From the NCBI GenBank assembly GCA_945878865.1, contig CAMCUD010000027.1, forward strand, positions 1 through 54,002: a DNA stretch of 54,002 nucleotides. Reading direction: 5' to 3'. Positions 23,301 to 31,964 of the stretch are shown here, one piece after another. Origin of the DNA: Bifidobacterium breve. GTDB taxonomy: Bacteria; Actinomycetota; Thermoleophilia; Solirubrobacterales; Solirubrobacteraceae. A model generated the notes under the pieces. That model did no database searches. It worked only from the letters and a program-made list of their open reading frames with translations, and was not told the DNA's origin. Position numbers and translations under genes: made by a program. The stretch's first letter is position 1. Every line of letters starts with the position of its first letter.

Positions 23301-25073
23301 ATGCGCCTCTCACTCTCGCTGGCGGTCGCGGCGATTCTCGCCGCGATGCTCGTGCCGGCAACCGCGTCTGCATATCCACCCTGCACGATCACCGGCACGG
23401 ACGATCCGGAGCAGATCTTCGGCACGGCCGGACCGGACGTCATCTGCGGACTCGGCGGCGCGGACCGCATCGAGTCCTTCGGTGGTGACGACATCATCGT
23501 CGGCGGCGATGGCGGCGACATCATCAACGCCGGCCCCGGCAACGACACCAGCGACGGCGGCAACGGCCCGGACGTCATGGACGGGGGCTCCGGCGCGGAC
23601 ACGTTCCTCCCGGGCGCGGGCTACGACACGATCACGTACGTCGCCCGCAAGAGCGGCGTCACCGTGACCCTCGATGACCTTCCCAACGACGGTGTGCTGA
23701 GCGAGGGTGACAACGTGCCCTCCGGCATCGAGCGCATCGACGGCGGCCTGGGCAACGACACGATCACCGGCGGCCCGAACAACGACATCATCTACGGCAA
23801 CGCAGGCGCCGACCGCCTGTACGGCGGCCCCGGTCGCGATCAGCTCGTCGGCGGAGGCGGAGACGACTACCTCGACGGCGGGCAGACCGGCATCGGCGAG
23901 CGTGACTTCCTCTCCTGCCTCGGCGGGCTCGACACCTACGTGCGCGACACGGGCGACCTGTTCACCGCCTGCGAGATCACCTCGGACGGCGAGCTGCTGA
24001 GAGCGGCGTCGCTCGCGGGCGGCGTCGAGCACACGTGCGCGGCGCGCATCCTCGGCGGCGGCGGCGTCGTGTGCTGGGGCCGGAACACCAATGGCCAGGT
24101 CGGCGACGGCACCACGAAGGTCCGCCGCACGCAGACCGCGGTCGTCAACGTGGCCGACGCGACGAACGTCGCCGCCGGACGTGCGCACTCCTGCGTCCGC
24201 CGGACGACCGGCCGCGTGTCCTGCTGGGGTGTCAACACCAACGGCCAGCTCGGCGACGGCACGACGACACAGCGCACCTCGCCCGTCAACACCTCCGGCA
24301 TCACCACAGCGACGCTGGTCGCGACCGGTGACGATCACAGCTGCGCGATCATCGGGGCGGGTTCCGTCCAGTGCTGGGGCCTGAACACGAACGGCCGGCT
24401 GGGCGACAACACGACGACGCAGCGGACGAGCCCGGTGAGCGTAAGCGGCCTCACCGACGCCGTGGCGCTCGGCCTCGGCCAGGCGCACTCGTGCGCCGTG
24501 CGCACCGGCGGGACCGTCGTCTGCTGGGGCAGCGGCACCTCCGGGCAGATCGGTGACGGCTCCTCGGTCGACCGGCTCACCCCGACCGCCGTCGCGACGC
24601 TCACGGGCGTGACGAAGGTGTCCGCCGGCGGGCAGCACACCTGCGCGCTGCGCAACACCGGCACCGTCTCGTGCTGGGGCAACAACGCGAACGGCCGTCT
24701 CGGCGACGGCACCACGACGAACCGGACGCGTGCGGTCGCGGTGACCGGACTCACGAACGTGACCCAGATCGCGCTGGGCCGCAGCCACTCCTGCGCGCTG
24801 AAGAGCGACGGCACCGTCTGGTGCTGGGGCAACAACGCCAACGGCCAGCTCGGCGACGGCACGACGACGCAGCGGCTCACGCCGACGCAGGTCCCGGGCC
24901 TGACCGCCACGGCGATCGCGGCGGGCGAGAGCCACACCTGCGCGGTCGCGAACGGGGTCCAGCCGAACGGCGGCGGCCAAGGGGTCGTCTGCTGGGGCAA
25001 CAACTCCCAGGGCCAGATCGGCGACGGCACGACGACGCTGCGCCTCTCCCCCACCGGGGTCTGGGGCCCGTAG
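23301..25073 (+). CDS. Secreted RTX-repeat plus seven-unit RCC1 propeller protein
   Basis: A 590-residue exported protein. After the signal peptide (MRLSLSLAVAAILAAMLVPATASA) come two blocks of RTX Ca-binding nonapeptides (GGDGGDIINAGPGNDTSDGG, residues about 50-110; GGLGNDTITGGPNNDIIYGN, about 148-200). From about residue 238 to the end run seven RCC1 units of about 50 residues, each with a Cys pair and the pattern HxC...CWGxNxxGQxGDGTTxxR. Seven units make one complete RCC1 propeller. The regular Cys pair in every blade suggests one disulfide per blade, sensible for an extracellular protein. A Shine-Dalgarno (AGGAG) lies about 10 bases before the ATG, and a strong terminator follows. Ligand unknown. 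Confidence 0.88.
   Translation: MRLSLSLAVAAILAAMLVPATASAYPPCTITGTDDPEQIFGTAGPDVICGLGGADRIESFGGDDIIVGGDGGDIINAGPGNDTSDGGNGPDVMDGGSGADTFLPGAGYDTITYVARKSGVTVTLDDLPNDGVLSEGDNVPSGIERIDGGLGNDTITGGPNNDIIYGNAGADRLYGGPGRDQLVGGGGDDYLDGGQTGIGERDFLSCLGGLDTYVRDTGDLFTACEITSDGELLRAASLAGGVEHTCAARILGGGGVVCWGRNTNGQVGDGTTKVRRTQTAVVNVADATNVAAGRAHSCVRRTTGRVSCWGVNTNGQLGDGTTTQRTSPVNTSGITTATLVATGDDHSCAIIGAGSVQCWGLNTNGRLGDNTTTQRTSPVSVSGLTDAVALGLGQAHSCAVRTGGTVVCWGSGTSGQIGDGSSVDRLTPTAVATLTGVTKVSAGGQHTCALRNTGTVSCWGNNANGRLGDGTTTNRTRAVAVTGLTNVTQIALGRSHSCALKSDGTVWCWGNNANGQLGDGTTTQRLTPTQVPGLTATAIAAGESHTCAVANGVQPNGGGQGVVCWGNNSQGQIGDGTTTLRLSPTGVWGP
24015..25070 (+). repeat. Seven tandem RCC1-coding repeats
   Basis: Diverged tandem units of about 147-150 bases. 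Each encodes one RCC1 blade, with a TGCTGGGG core (Cys-Trp-Gly) repeated near 24070, 24222, 24372, 24522, 24672, 24822 and 24991. It is coding sequence, not a CRISPR or microsatellite. Confidence 0.85.
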
Positions 25074-25104
25074 GCACGGGTCGGACATCCGGCTGACGGA
25101 CATC

Positions 25105-25130
25105 GAGGGCCCGCCGACCGGCGGGCCCTC
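25105..25130 (+). terminator. Intrinsic terminator after the RTX-RCC1 gene
   Basis: GAGGGCCCGC (25105-25114) pairs perfectly with GCGGGCCCTC (25121-25130) across a six-base loop and is followed by TGTCCTTT. It lies 31 bases after the stop codon. Confidence 0.85.
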
Positions 25131-25196
25131 TGTCCTTTCAGGCGGCGCCGCGCATAGAGGACAGCTCCTGGCCTCGATCGTGCCTAGGCTGGACGA

Positions 25197-28100
25197 GTGG
25201 CGCTTGACGTGTTCAGCCCCCGCGTCCGTGACTGGTTCACCGGTGCCTTCGCCGCGCCCACCGCGGCGCAGGAACAGGCCTGGCCCGCGATCGCCTCGGG
25301 GGAGCACACGCTCATCAGCGCGCCCACCGGGTCGGGCAAGACGCTCTCGGCCTTCCTCTGGGCGCTTGACCGGCTCCACGTCGATCCCACGCCGAAGGAC
25401 GCGCCGCGCACGCGGCTGGTCTACGTCTCGCCGCTGAAGGCGCTGTCGTACGACATCGAGCGCAACCTGCGCGCGCCGCTGCGGGGGATCGCCGCCGAAG
25501 ACCCGTCCGCCATGCCGAGTGTCGGGATCCGCACCGGCGACACGCCGCAGAAGGACCGTGCGGCGATGCGCAAGCGGCCGCCGGACATCCTCATCACCAC
25601 GCCCGAGTCGCTGTACCTCATGCTCACCTCGCAGGCCCAGGAGGGGCTGCGCGAGGTCGAGGCGGTGATCATCGATGAGATCCACGCGGTCGCGGGAACG
25701 AAGCGCGGCGCGCACCTCGCGCTCACGCTCGAGCGACTTGAGGCGCTGCAGGAGGAGGGGCGGTCCTTCCAGCGCATCGGGCTGAGCGCGACCCAGAACC
25801 CGCTGGAGGAGGTCGGCCGGTTCATGGTCGGCCCGCGGCGGACGTGCCGGATCGTCGACGCCGGGCAGCGCAAGGCGCTCGACCTGAAGATCCACGTGCC
25901 GGTCGAGTCGATGGTCGAGCCCGACGACGACCCAAACCGCGACCCCCTCGAACCCGTCGTCGGCGGCGAGGCGACCCGCCGCTCGATCTGGCCGGCGATC
26001 TACCCGGAGCTGCTGCGCGAGGTCCACCAGCACCGGTCGACGATCGTCTTCGTCAACAACCGGCGGATGGCCGAGCGGCTCGCGCTGCGCCTGAACGAAC
26101 TCCACAACGAGGTGCTCCCCGAGGGGCGCCCGTACGAAGAGATCGCCCGCGCGCACCACGGCTCCCTCGCCCGCGAGGAGCGCACGGTCGTCGAGGAGCA
26201 GCTGAAGGCCGGCGAGCTCCCGTGCCTCGTCGCGACCTCGTCGCTGGAGCTCGGCATCGACATGGGCGCGGTCGACCTCGTGCTCCAGGTCGAGTCGCCA
26301 AAGTCCGTCTCGCGGGGGCTGCAGCGCATCGGCCGCGCCGGCCACGGGGTCGGCGAGACAGCGAAGGGACGGATCTTCCCGAAGTTCCGCGCGGACCTCC
26401 TCGAGTGCGCGGTCGTCGTCAAGCTCATGCGCGAAGGGCGCATCGAGCCGACCGTCGTGCCGCGCAACCCGATCGACGTGCTCGCCCAGCAGGTCGTCGC
26501 GATCTGCGCCGCGGCCGAGCTCGGCGGCGAGTCCTCGGTGTCCGTCGACGAGCTCTTCGCCCTCGTCACCCGCACGTACTCCTTCGCGGAGCTGTCGCGT
26601 CCGCTGCTGGAGAACGTGCTCGACATGCTCGACGGCCGCTACCCGTCGCAGGAGTTCGGCGAGCTGCGGGCGCGGATCGTGTGGGACCGCGTGGCGGGGA
26701 CGATCCGCGCGCGCAAGGGATCCCGGCAGCTGGCGATCGCCAACGCGGGGACGATTCCCGACCGCGGGCTGTACGCGGTCACGCTGCCCGACGGCCGCCG
26801 GGTCGGGGAGCTCGACGAGGAGATGGTCTACGAGGCGCGCGCCGGCCAGACGTTCCTGCTTGGCGCGTCGACGTGGCGAATCGAGGAGATCGGCCGCGAC
26901 CGGGTCATCGTCACGCCGGCGCCGGGCGCGCCCGGCGCGGTGCCCTTCTGGCGCGGCGACAGCGTCGGGAGGCCGCGCGAGCTCGGCGAGGCGATCGGCG
27001 CGTTCAGCCGGTGGGCCGTCGAGCAGGACGCCGCGACGCTGCGCGCCGAGTACGAGGTCGACGAGCTCGCCGCGAAGAACCTCCTGGAGTTCCTGCGCGA
27101 GCAGCAGGACGCCACCCGCGTGCTGCCCAGCGACCGCACGATCGTCGTCGAGCGCTTCCGCGACGAGATCGGCGACTGGCGCGTGTGCGTGCTCTCCCCG
27201 TTCGGCGGCCGGGTCCACGCGGCGTGGTCCCTGGCGATCAGCGCGAGGATCCGCGACGAGATCGGGCTGGAGAGCGACGCGATCTACAGCGACGACGGGA
27301 TCATCGTCCACCTGCCCGACGCCGACGAACCGCCCGGCGCGGAGTGGTTTCTCATCGAGCCCGACGAGATCGAGGACATGGTCGTCGGTGAGCTCGGCGG
27401 CAGCGCGCTGTTCGGCGCGCGGTTCCGGGAGAACGCCGGCCGCGCGCTGCTGATCCCGCGCGCGTACCCGGGCAAGCGCACGCCGCTGTGGCAGCAGCGC
27501 CTGAAGTCGCAGTCGCTGCTCGAGGTCGCCCGGCGCTACGCCGACTTCCCGATCATCCTCGAGACGTACCGCGAGTGCCTGCGCGATGTGCTCGATGTCG
27601 AGGGGCTCCGCGAGATCCTCACGCGGCTGCACAGCCGCGACCTCACGCTCGTGGAGGTCGAGACGGCCACGGCGTCGCCGATGGCGTCGTCGCTGCTGTT
27701 CGACTACGTCGCGACGTACATGTACGAGGGCGACACGCCCAACGCGGAGCGGCGCGCGGCGGCGCTCTCGCTCGACCGCGACCTCCTGCGCGAGCTGCTC
27801 GGCCAGGACGAGCTGCGCGACCTCATCGACCCCGCCGCGCTGCAGACGGTCGAGGACGACCTGCAGCACCGGTCCGCCCGGACCCAAGCCGAGACGAGCG
27901 ACGCCCTCGCCGACGTGCTCCGGCGCCTGGGCGACCTCACTGACGACGAGGTCGCCGCACGGGTGATCGCGGGCGTCGACCCGGCGGGCCTCCTGGCGAT
28001 CCTCGAGCGCGAGCGCCGCGCGATCCGCCTTCGCGTCGCCGGCGAGGAGCGGTGGATCGCCGCGGACGACGCGGGGCTGTACCGCGACGCGCTTGGCGCG

Positions 28101-29636
28101 GTTCCCCCAGGCGGGCTGCCGGAGGCGTTCACCGCCGACGTCCCCGACGCGCTGCGGCGCCTCGTGCATCGGTACTCCCGCACGCATGGTCCGTTCACGA
28201 CCGACGAGGTGCGGGCGCGGTATCGCGTGGATCCGTCCAGCGCCCTGGCGGAGCTGGAACGCGACGGCGACGTCGTCCGGGGTGAGCTGCGGCCCGGCGG
28301 GGTCGAGCGCGAGTGGTGCGACCCGGAGGTCCTGCGCCGCCTGCGTCGCGCGTCGTTGGCCGCACTGCGCAAGGAGATCGAGCCCGCCGATCAGCGGGCG
28401 CTCGCCACGTTCCTGCCGTCGTGGCAGGGCGTGGACCGGCATCCGCCCACGGGCGCCGGGATCGACCGGCTGCGCGAGGTCCTCGTCCCGCTGCAGGGTC
28501 TCGCGCTGCCCGCCGACGTGTGGGAGAAGGAGATCCTCCCGCGGCGCTGCGGCGCCTACTCCACGACGTGGATGGACCAGCTGTGCGCCAGCGGCGAGGT
28601 CGTATGGATCGGCGCGGGCGCGCTGGGCCGCAACTCGGGCCGTGTGGCGCTGTACTTCCGCGACGACGCGGAGATGCTGGGCCCACCCGCACCGCCGCGG
28701 GGCGCGGAGGCGCCAGGCGACCCGATCCACGTCACGCTGCGCGACCGGCTCGCCGCCGCCCCCTGCTTCTTCACCGATCTGCTCGCCGAGCTGGCGTTCT
28801 CGCCGGAGGAGATCCAGGAGGGGCTGTGGGACCTCGTCTGGGCCGGCGAGGCGACGAACGACGCGTTCGCACCCCTGCGCGCGCCGAAGCTCACGCTGGC
28901 GAAGACCCGGGCCGCGGGCACCCCGCGGCGTGGCCGCCGGTTCGGCGCGCGGCGCGGCGGCGCCCAGCCGACGGTGCAAGGCCGCTGGTCGCTGGCGAGC
29001 ACGATCTTCCGGACCGAGCCGGAGCTGCAGCTGCAGCGCCGGACCATGGCCGAGCTCCTGCTCGAGCGCTACGGCCTGGTCACGCGCGAGCAGGTGCTCG
29101 CCGAGGGCGTGCCCGGCGGGTTCAGCTCGCTCTACGACGCGCTCACCGCGCTGGAGACGCTCGGCGTGTGCCGGCGCGGGTACTTCGTCGAGGGCCTCGG
29201 CGGCGCGCAGTTCGCGCTTCCCGGCGCGGTGGAACGGCTGCGGGCCGCGCGCGAGGCGGCCGAGGCGCCGCCGCTGGTGCTCGCCGCCACCGATCCGGCG
29301 CAACCGTACGGCGCGGCCCTGCCGTGGCCGAAGCGCGACGACGACGAGCGGCGGAGGCCGGCGCGCGCGGCCGGCGCGTACGTCGTGCTCGCCGGGGCCG
29401 AGCCGGTCGTCTACGTCGAGCGCGGCGGACGCGGGCTGAGCGTCCTCGTCGAACGCGACGACCCCCGCCTGCGGGCGTCCCTCGCCGCGCTCGCCGACTT
29501 CGTGCGTGAGCGCCGCACGCTGAAGCTCGCGCTCGAGCGCATCGACGGCGACCCGGTCGTCGGCTCCGACCTCGAGCCCGTCCTCATCGAGCTCGGCTTC
29601 CGCGGCGGGCCGCGGAAGCTCACCCTCAGCGCCTGA
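25197..29636 (+). CDS. lhr: ATP-dependent helicase Lhr, full-length
   Basis: Large superfamily 2 helicase of 1479 residues, close to mycobacterial Lhr (about 1500), which translocates 3' to 5' on DNA and prefers RNA:DNA hybrids. Walker A is SAPTGSGKT (40-48), the DEIH box is in VIIDEIHAV (about 157-165), motif VI is QRIGRAGHG near 378. After the two RecA domains come the winged-helix and Lhr-core region and a long Lhr C-terminal half with HTH-like modules. Lhr takes part in repair of interstrand crosslinks and alkylation damage in bacteria that have been studied. The GTG start has TAGGCT (25185-25190) six bases upstream and no Shine-Dalgarno. It is a single-gene unit. Confidence 0.95.
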   Translation: MALDVFSPRVRDWFTGAFAAPTAAQEQAWPAIASGEHTLISAPTGSGKTLSAFLWALDRLHVDPTPKDAPRTRLVYVSPLKALSYDIERNLRAPLRGIAAEDPSAMPSVGIRTGDTPQKDRAAMRKRPPDILITTPESLYLMLTSQAQEGLREVEAVIIDEIHAVAGTKRGAHLALTLERLEALQEEGRSFQRIGLSATQNPLEEVGRFMVGPRRTCRIVDAGQRKALDLKIHVPVESMVEPDDDPNRDPLEPVVGGEATRRSIWPAIYPELLREVHQHRSTIVFVNNRRMAERLALRLNELHNEVLPEGRPYEEIARAHHGSLAREERTVVEEQLKAGELPCLVATSSLELGIDMGAVDLVLQVESPKSVSRGLQRIGRAGHGVGETAKGRIFPKFRADLLECAVVVKLMREGRIEPTVVPRNPIDVLAQQVVAICAAAELGGESSVSVDELFALVTRTYSFAELSRPLLENVLDMLDGRYPSQEFGELRARIVWDRVAGTIRARKGSRQLAIANAGTIPDRGLYAVTLPDGRRVGELDEEMVYEARAGQTFLLGASTWRIEEIGRDRVIVTPAPGAPGAVPFWRGDSVGRPRELGEAIGAFSRWAVEQDAATLRAEYEVDELAAKNLLEFLREQQDATRVLPSDRTIVVERFRDEIGDWRVCVLSPFGGRVHAAWSLAISARIRDEIGLESDAIYSDDGIIVHLPDADEPPGAEWFLIEPDEIEDMVVGELGGSALFGARFRENAGRALLIPRAYPGKRTPLWQQRLKSQSLLEVARRYADFPIILETYRECLRDVLDVEGLREILTRLHSRDLTLVEVETATASPMASSLLFDYVATYMYEGDTPNAERRAAALSLDRDLLRELLGQDELRDLIDPAALQTVEDDLQHRSARTQAETSDALADVLRRLGDLTDDEVAARVIAGVDPAGLLAILERERRAIRLRVAGEERWIAADDAGLYRDALGAVPPGGLPEAFTADVPDALRRLVHRYSRTHGPFTTDEVRARYRVDPSSALAELERDGDVVRGELRPGGVEREWCDPEVLRRLRRASLAALRKEIEPADQRALATFLPSWQGVDRHPPTGAGIDRLREVLVPLQGLALPADVWEKEILPRRCGAYSTTWMDQLCASGEVVWIGAGALGRNSGRVALYFRDDAEMLGPPAPPRGAEAPGDPIHVTLRDRLAAAPCFFTDLLAELAFSPEEIQEGLWDLVWAGEATNDAFAPLRAPKLTLAKTRAAGTPRRGRRFGARRGGAQPTVQGRWSLASTIFRTEPELQLQRRTMAELLLERYGLVTREQVLAEGVPGGFSSLYDALTALETLGVCRRGYFVEGLGGAQFALPGAVERLRAAREAAEAPPLVLAATDPAQPYGAALPWPKRDDDERRRPARAAGAYVVLAGAEPVVYVERGGRGLSVLVERDDPRLRASLAALADFVRERRTLKLALERIDGDPVVGSDLEPVLIELGFRGGPRKLTLSA

Positions 29637-29737
29637 CCGCGTTTGCCGTGGCGTCGGGCGATCGGTAGGCTGCCCGCGTTCGGGGGCTGTCCGGGGGGAC
29701 GGCCGGGTTGTCCAGGTCTGACCGGGGGAAGTTCGCC

Positions 29738-31432
29738 ATGCCATCCACGTATGTCCGCCGTCTCATGGCCGGGCTTCCGCTGGCCGTCCTTCTCTGCGGC
29801 GCGAACGTGGCCGACGCCGCCCCGCTGAGCGTGACCGGCGTCAACGCCCTCAGTCCAGAGGGCCCCGCGACGTTCACCCGGACGTCATCGACGGCGTCGA
29901 CCGCGCCGGCGACCTCCGCCGACGGCTCCATCACCGCCTTCGTCTCGAACGCCGAGGACCTCGGCGCCGACCACCCGGCGGGGACCGCGCAGATCTACTT
30001 CGCCGACCGCCGACGCGGGATCACCCGCCTCGTGAGCCGCGCCGACGGCGCGAGCGGGGCGCCCGGCGCGGGCAGCTCGTCGCAGCCGTCGATCAGCGCG
30101 GACGGCCGCTACATCGCGTTCGTCAGCGCCTCGAACAACCTCTCCGACGAGGACAGCGACAACAGCCAGGACGTCTACGTCCGCGACATCCAGTCGAACA
30201 CCACGCGCCTCGTGAGCAAGAGCAAGGCCGGCGGCGCGGCCAACGGCACGTCGACCCAGCCCGCGGTCAGCCCCGACGGGCGGTACGTCGCGTACACGAG
30301 CACCGCGAACAACCTCTCGCCGCTCGACGGCGACGGCACCCAGGACGTCTTCGTCTTCGACCGCGCGACCGGCGACTCGAAGCTGGTGAGCCTCGGCAGC
30401 GACGGCCTCCCGGCACTCGGCAACTCGCAGAACCCGGACATCAGCACGCTCGGCCAGGTCGTCACGTACGAGTCGACGGCGTCGAACCTCGCGGCCGGCG
30501 ACGCGGTGCTGCTCAGCGAAGTGTTCGCCTTCGACGCCACGAGGGGCGCAACCGAGCTCGTGAGCGTCCCGTACGACGGCTCGGTGCCCGCCGGCGGGTC
30601 CTACGCCCCGTCGATCAGCGCCGACGGCCGTGTCGTGGCGTTCGAGTCCGACGCCAACCTGACCCCCGGCGCCAACGCACTCCTGCGCGACGTCTTCGCC
30701 CGGGACCGCTCGGCGAAGACGACCACCCTCGTGAGCCGAGCGGCCGGCACCTCCGGCGCGGCGTCGGACCTGGCGTCCGACCAGCCCGCGGTGTCGCCCG
30801 ACGGCGACCTCGTCGCCTTCCGCTCGTACGGCACGAACCTCAGCACGGTCGATAACGATCTCTACCCCGACGTGTTCGTCCGCGACATCACCGACGGGTC
30901 CCTCGCGCTGGCGAGCCGCGCGGTCGGCGGGCCGGCGGCGAACAATGCCTCGGGTGAGCCGGACCTCTCGGCCGCGGGCGCGAAGGTCGTCTTCTCCTCG
31001 AAGGCCACGAACCTCACGTCGCCGGCGCCCGGCGGCGGGACGAACGTCTTCCAGACGTCGCTGAAGGCGCAGTTCGCGGTGACGGCGACGGAGCCGCCCG
31101 CGATCAACGCGTCGCTCTCGCGGTTCGACACGGACGTGAAGTGCAACGCGATGTGCCTCGTCTTTGCCACCGGCAAGATCACCGTCACCGATGCGCAGGG
31201 CGGCACGAGCACCCGCAACGCCGCCGGGTACGGCGCGCAGATGCTGTCGAGCAACGCCACGAAGAACCTCGCGGTGACGCTCGTCCCCGGCACGTCCTCC
31301 TGGCTGCGCAAGCAGCTCGAGGCGGGCAAGAGCGCGACGGTCGAGATCAAGATCCAGGCGACGAGCATGTCCGGCGGCTCCGCGACGACGTACTCGCGCG
31401 GCCCGGTGACGCTGCCGGCCGCCGCCGGCTGA
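29738..31432 (+). CDS. Secreted PD40/TolB-like beta-propeller protein
   Basis: A 564-residue exported protein. A signal peptide (MPSTYVRRLMAGLPLAVLLCGANVADA) is followed by repeated PD40/WD40-like blades recognisable by ISADGRYIAFVS, VSPDGRYVAYTS, ISADGRVVAFES, VSPDGDLVAFRS and LSAAGAKVVFSS. Each blade ends with a DVYVRDI/DVFVRD type segment. Six to seven blades make one propeller, as in TolB. The last 110 residues (from about FAVTATEPPAINASL) form a separate beta domain. GGGGGAA lies about 9 bases before the ATG, a rare clear Shine-Dalgarno here. TAGGCT at 29667-29672 may be its -10, giving a leader of about 60 bases. Its stop overlaps the Nudix ATG. Confidence 0.85.
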   Translation: MPSTYVRRLMAGLPLAVLLCGANVADAAPLSVTGVNALSPEGPATFTRTSSTASTAPATSADGSITAFVSNAEDLGADHPAGTAQIYFADRRRGITRLVSRADGASGAPGAGSSSQPSISADGRYIAFVSASNNLSDEDSDNSQDVYVRDIQSNTTRLVSKSKAGGAANGTSTQPAVSPDGRYVAYTSTANNLSPLDGDGTQDVFVFDRATGDSKLVSLGSDGLPALGNSQNPDISTLGQVVTYESTASNLAAGDAVLLSEVFAFDATRGATELVSVPYDGSVPAGGSYAPSISADGRVVAFESDANLTPGANALLRDVFARDRSAKTTTLVSRAAGTSGAASDLASDQPAVSPDGDLVAFRSYGTNLSTVDNDLYPDVFVRDITDGSLALASRAVGGPAANNASGEPDLSAAGAKVVFSSKATNLTSPAPGGGTNVFQTSLKAQFAVTATEPPAINASLSRFDTDVKCNAMCLVFATGKITVTDAQGGTSTRNAAGYGAQMLSSNATKNLAVTLVPGTSSWLRKQLEAGKSATVEIKIQATSMSGGSATTYSRGPVTLPAAAG

Positions 31433-31821
31433 TGGCGAACGTCGAGATCAGCGCAGCGGGCGGGGTCGTCCTCGATCCGGACGGCCGCGTACTGGTGGTG
31501 CACCGCCCGCGCTACGACGACTGGTCGCTGCCGAAGGGCAAGCTCGACGACGGCGAGACGTTCGAGCAGGCCGCCCTGCGCGAGGTCGAGGAGGAGACCG
31601 GGTGGCGCTGCGAGCTGGGCGCCGAGCTCGATCCGGTGTTCTACGAGGTCAAGGGGCGGCTGAAGGAGGTCCGCTACTGGGTCATGCGCCCGGTCAGCGA
31701 GGCCCCGCCGGAGGAGCGCGACGACGAGGTCGACGAGCTCGTGTGGCTCGATGCCGCCGACGCGGCCGCCCGCATGACGTACCCGCACGACGCCGAGCTC
31801 GTGCGCGCCGCCACCGCCTGA
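31432..31821 (+). CDS. Nudix hydrolase (MutT-like)
   Basis: A 129-residue Nudix hydrolase cleaving nucleoside-diphosphate-linked compounds. The Nudix box is complete: GKLDDGETFEQAALREVEEETGW (Gx5Ex7REUxEExGU, split here over about residues 37-59). The N-terminal SAAGGVVLDPDGRVLVVHRP and WSLPKGK match the actinobacterial MutT1/Ap4A-type group. No histidine phosphatase domain is fused, unlike mycobacterial MutT1. The start ATG overlaps the propeller gene stop (TGATG), so translation is coupled to a secreted protein of unrelated type. Substrate unknown. Confidence 0.9.
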   Translation: MANVEISAAGGVVLDPDGRVLVVHRPRYDDWSLPKGKLDDGETFEQAALREVEEETGWRCELGAELDPVFYEVKGRLKEVRYWVMRPVSEAPPEERDDEVDELVWLDAADAAARMTYPHDAELVRAATA

Positions 31822-31964
31822 GCGGGGCGTGTTCTCCAGAACGTCTCCGGATCGTCACCAGCCGGCGACGTCTCGGTAACAACCCGGAAGCCGGAGCGTT
31901 CATACGCTCGGGCCCGCCCGTGCCGTTCTGGTCGCCGGGCGTCCGGACACCGTTAGGAGACTCC

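Noticed and set aside
24015-25070. Regular repeats that could suggest a CRISPR array
   Set aside because: Units are about 150 bases, diverged and in one open frame encoding RCC1 blades.
23310-29744. A 2144-codon open frame on the minus strand opposite the RTX-RCC1 and lhr genes
   Set aside because: It is antisense to two well-supported genes, has no domain-like sequence (Arg/Asp/Glu/Val/Leu-rich low-complexity shadow), and such open antisense frames are expected at this GC content.
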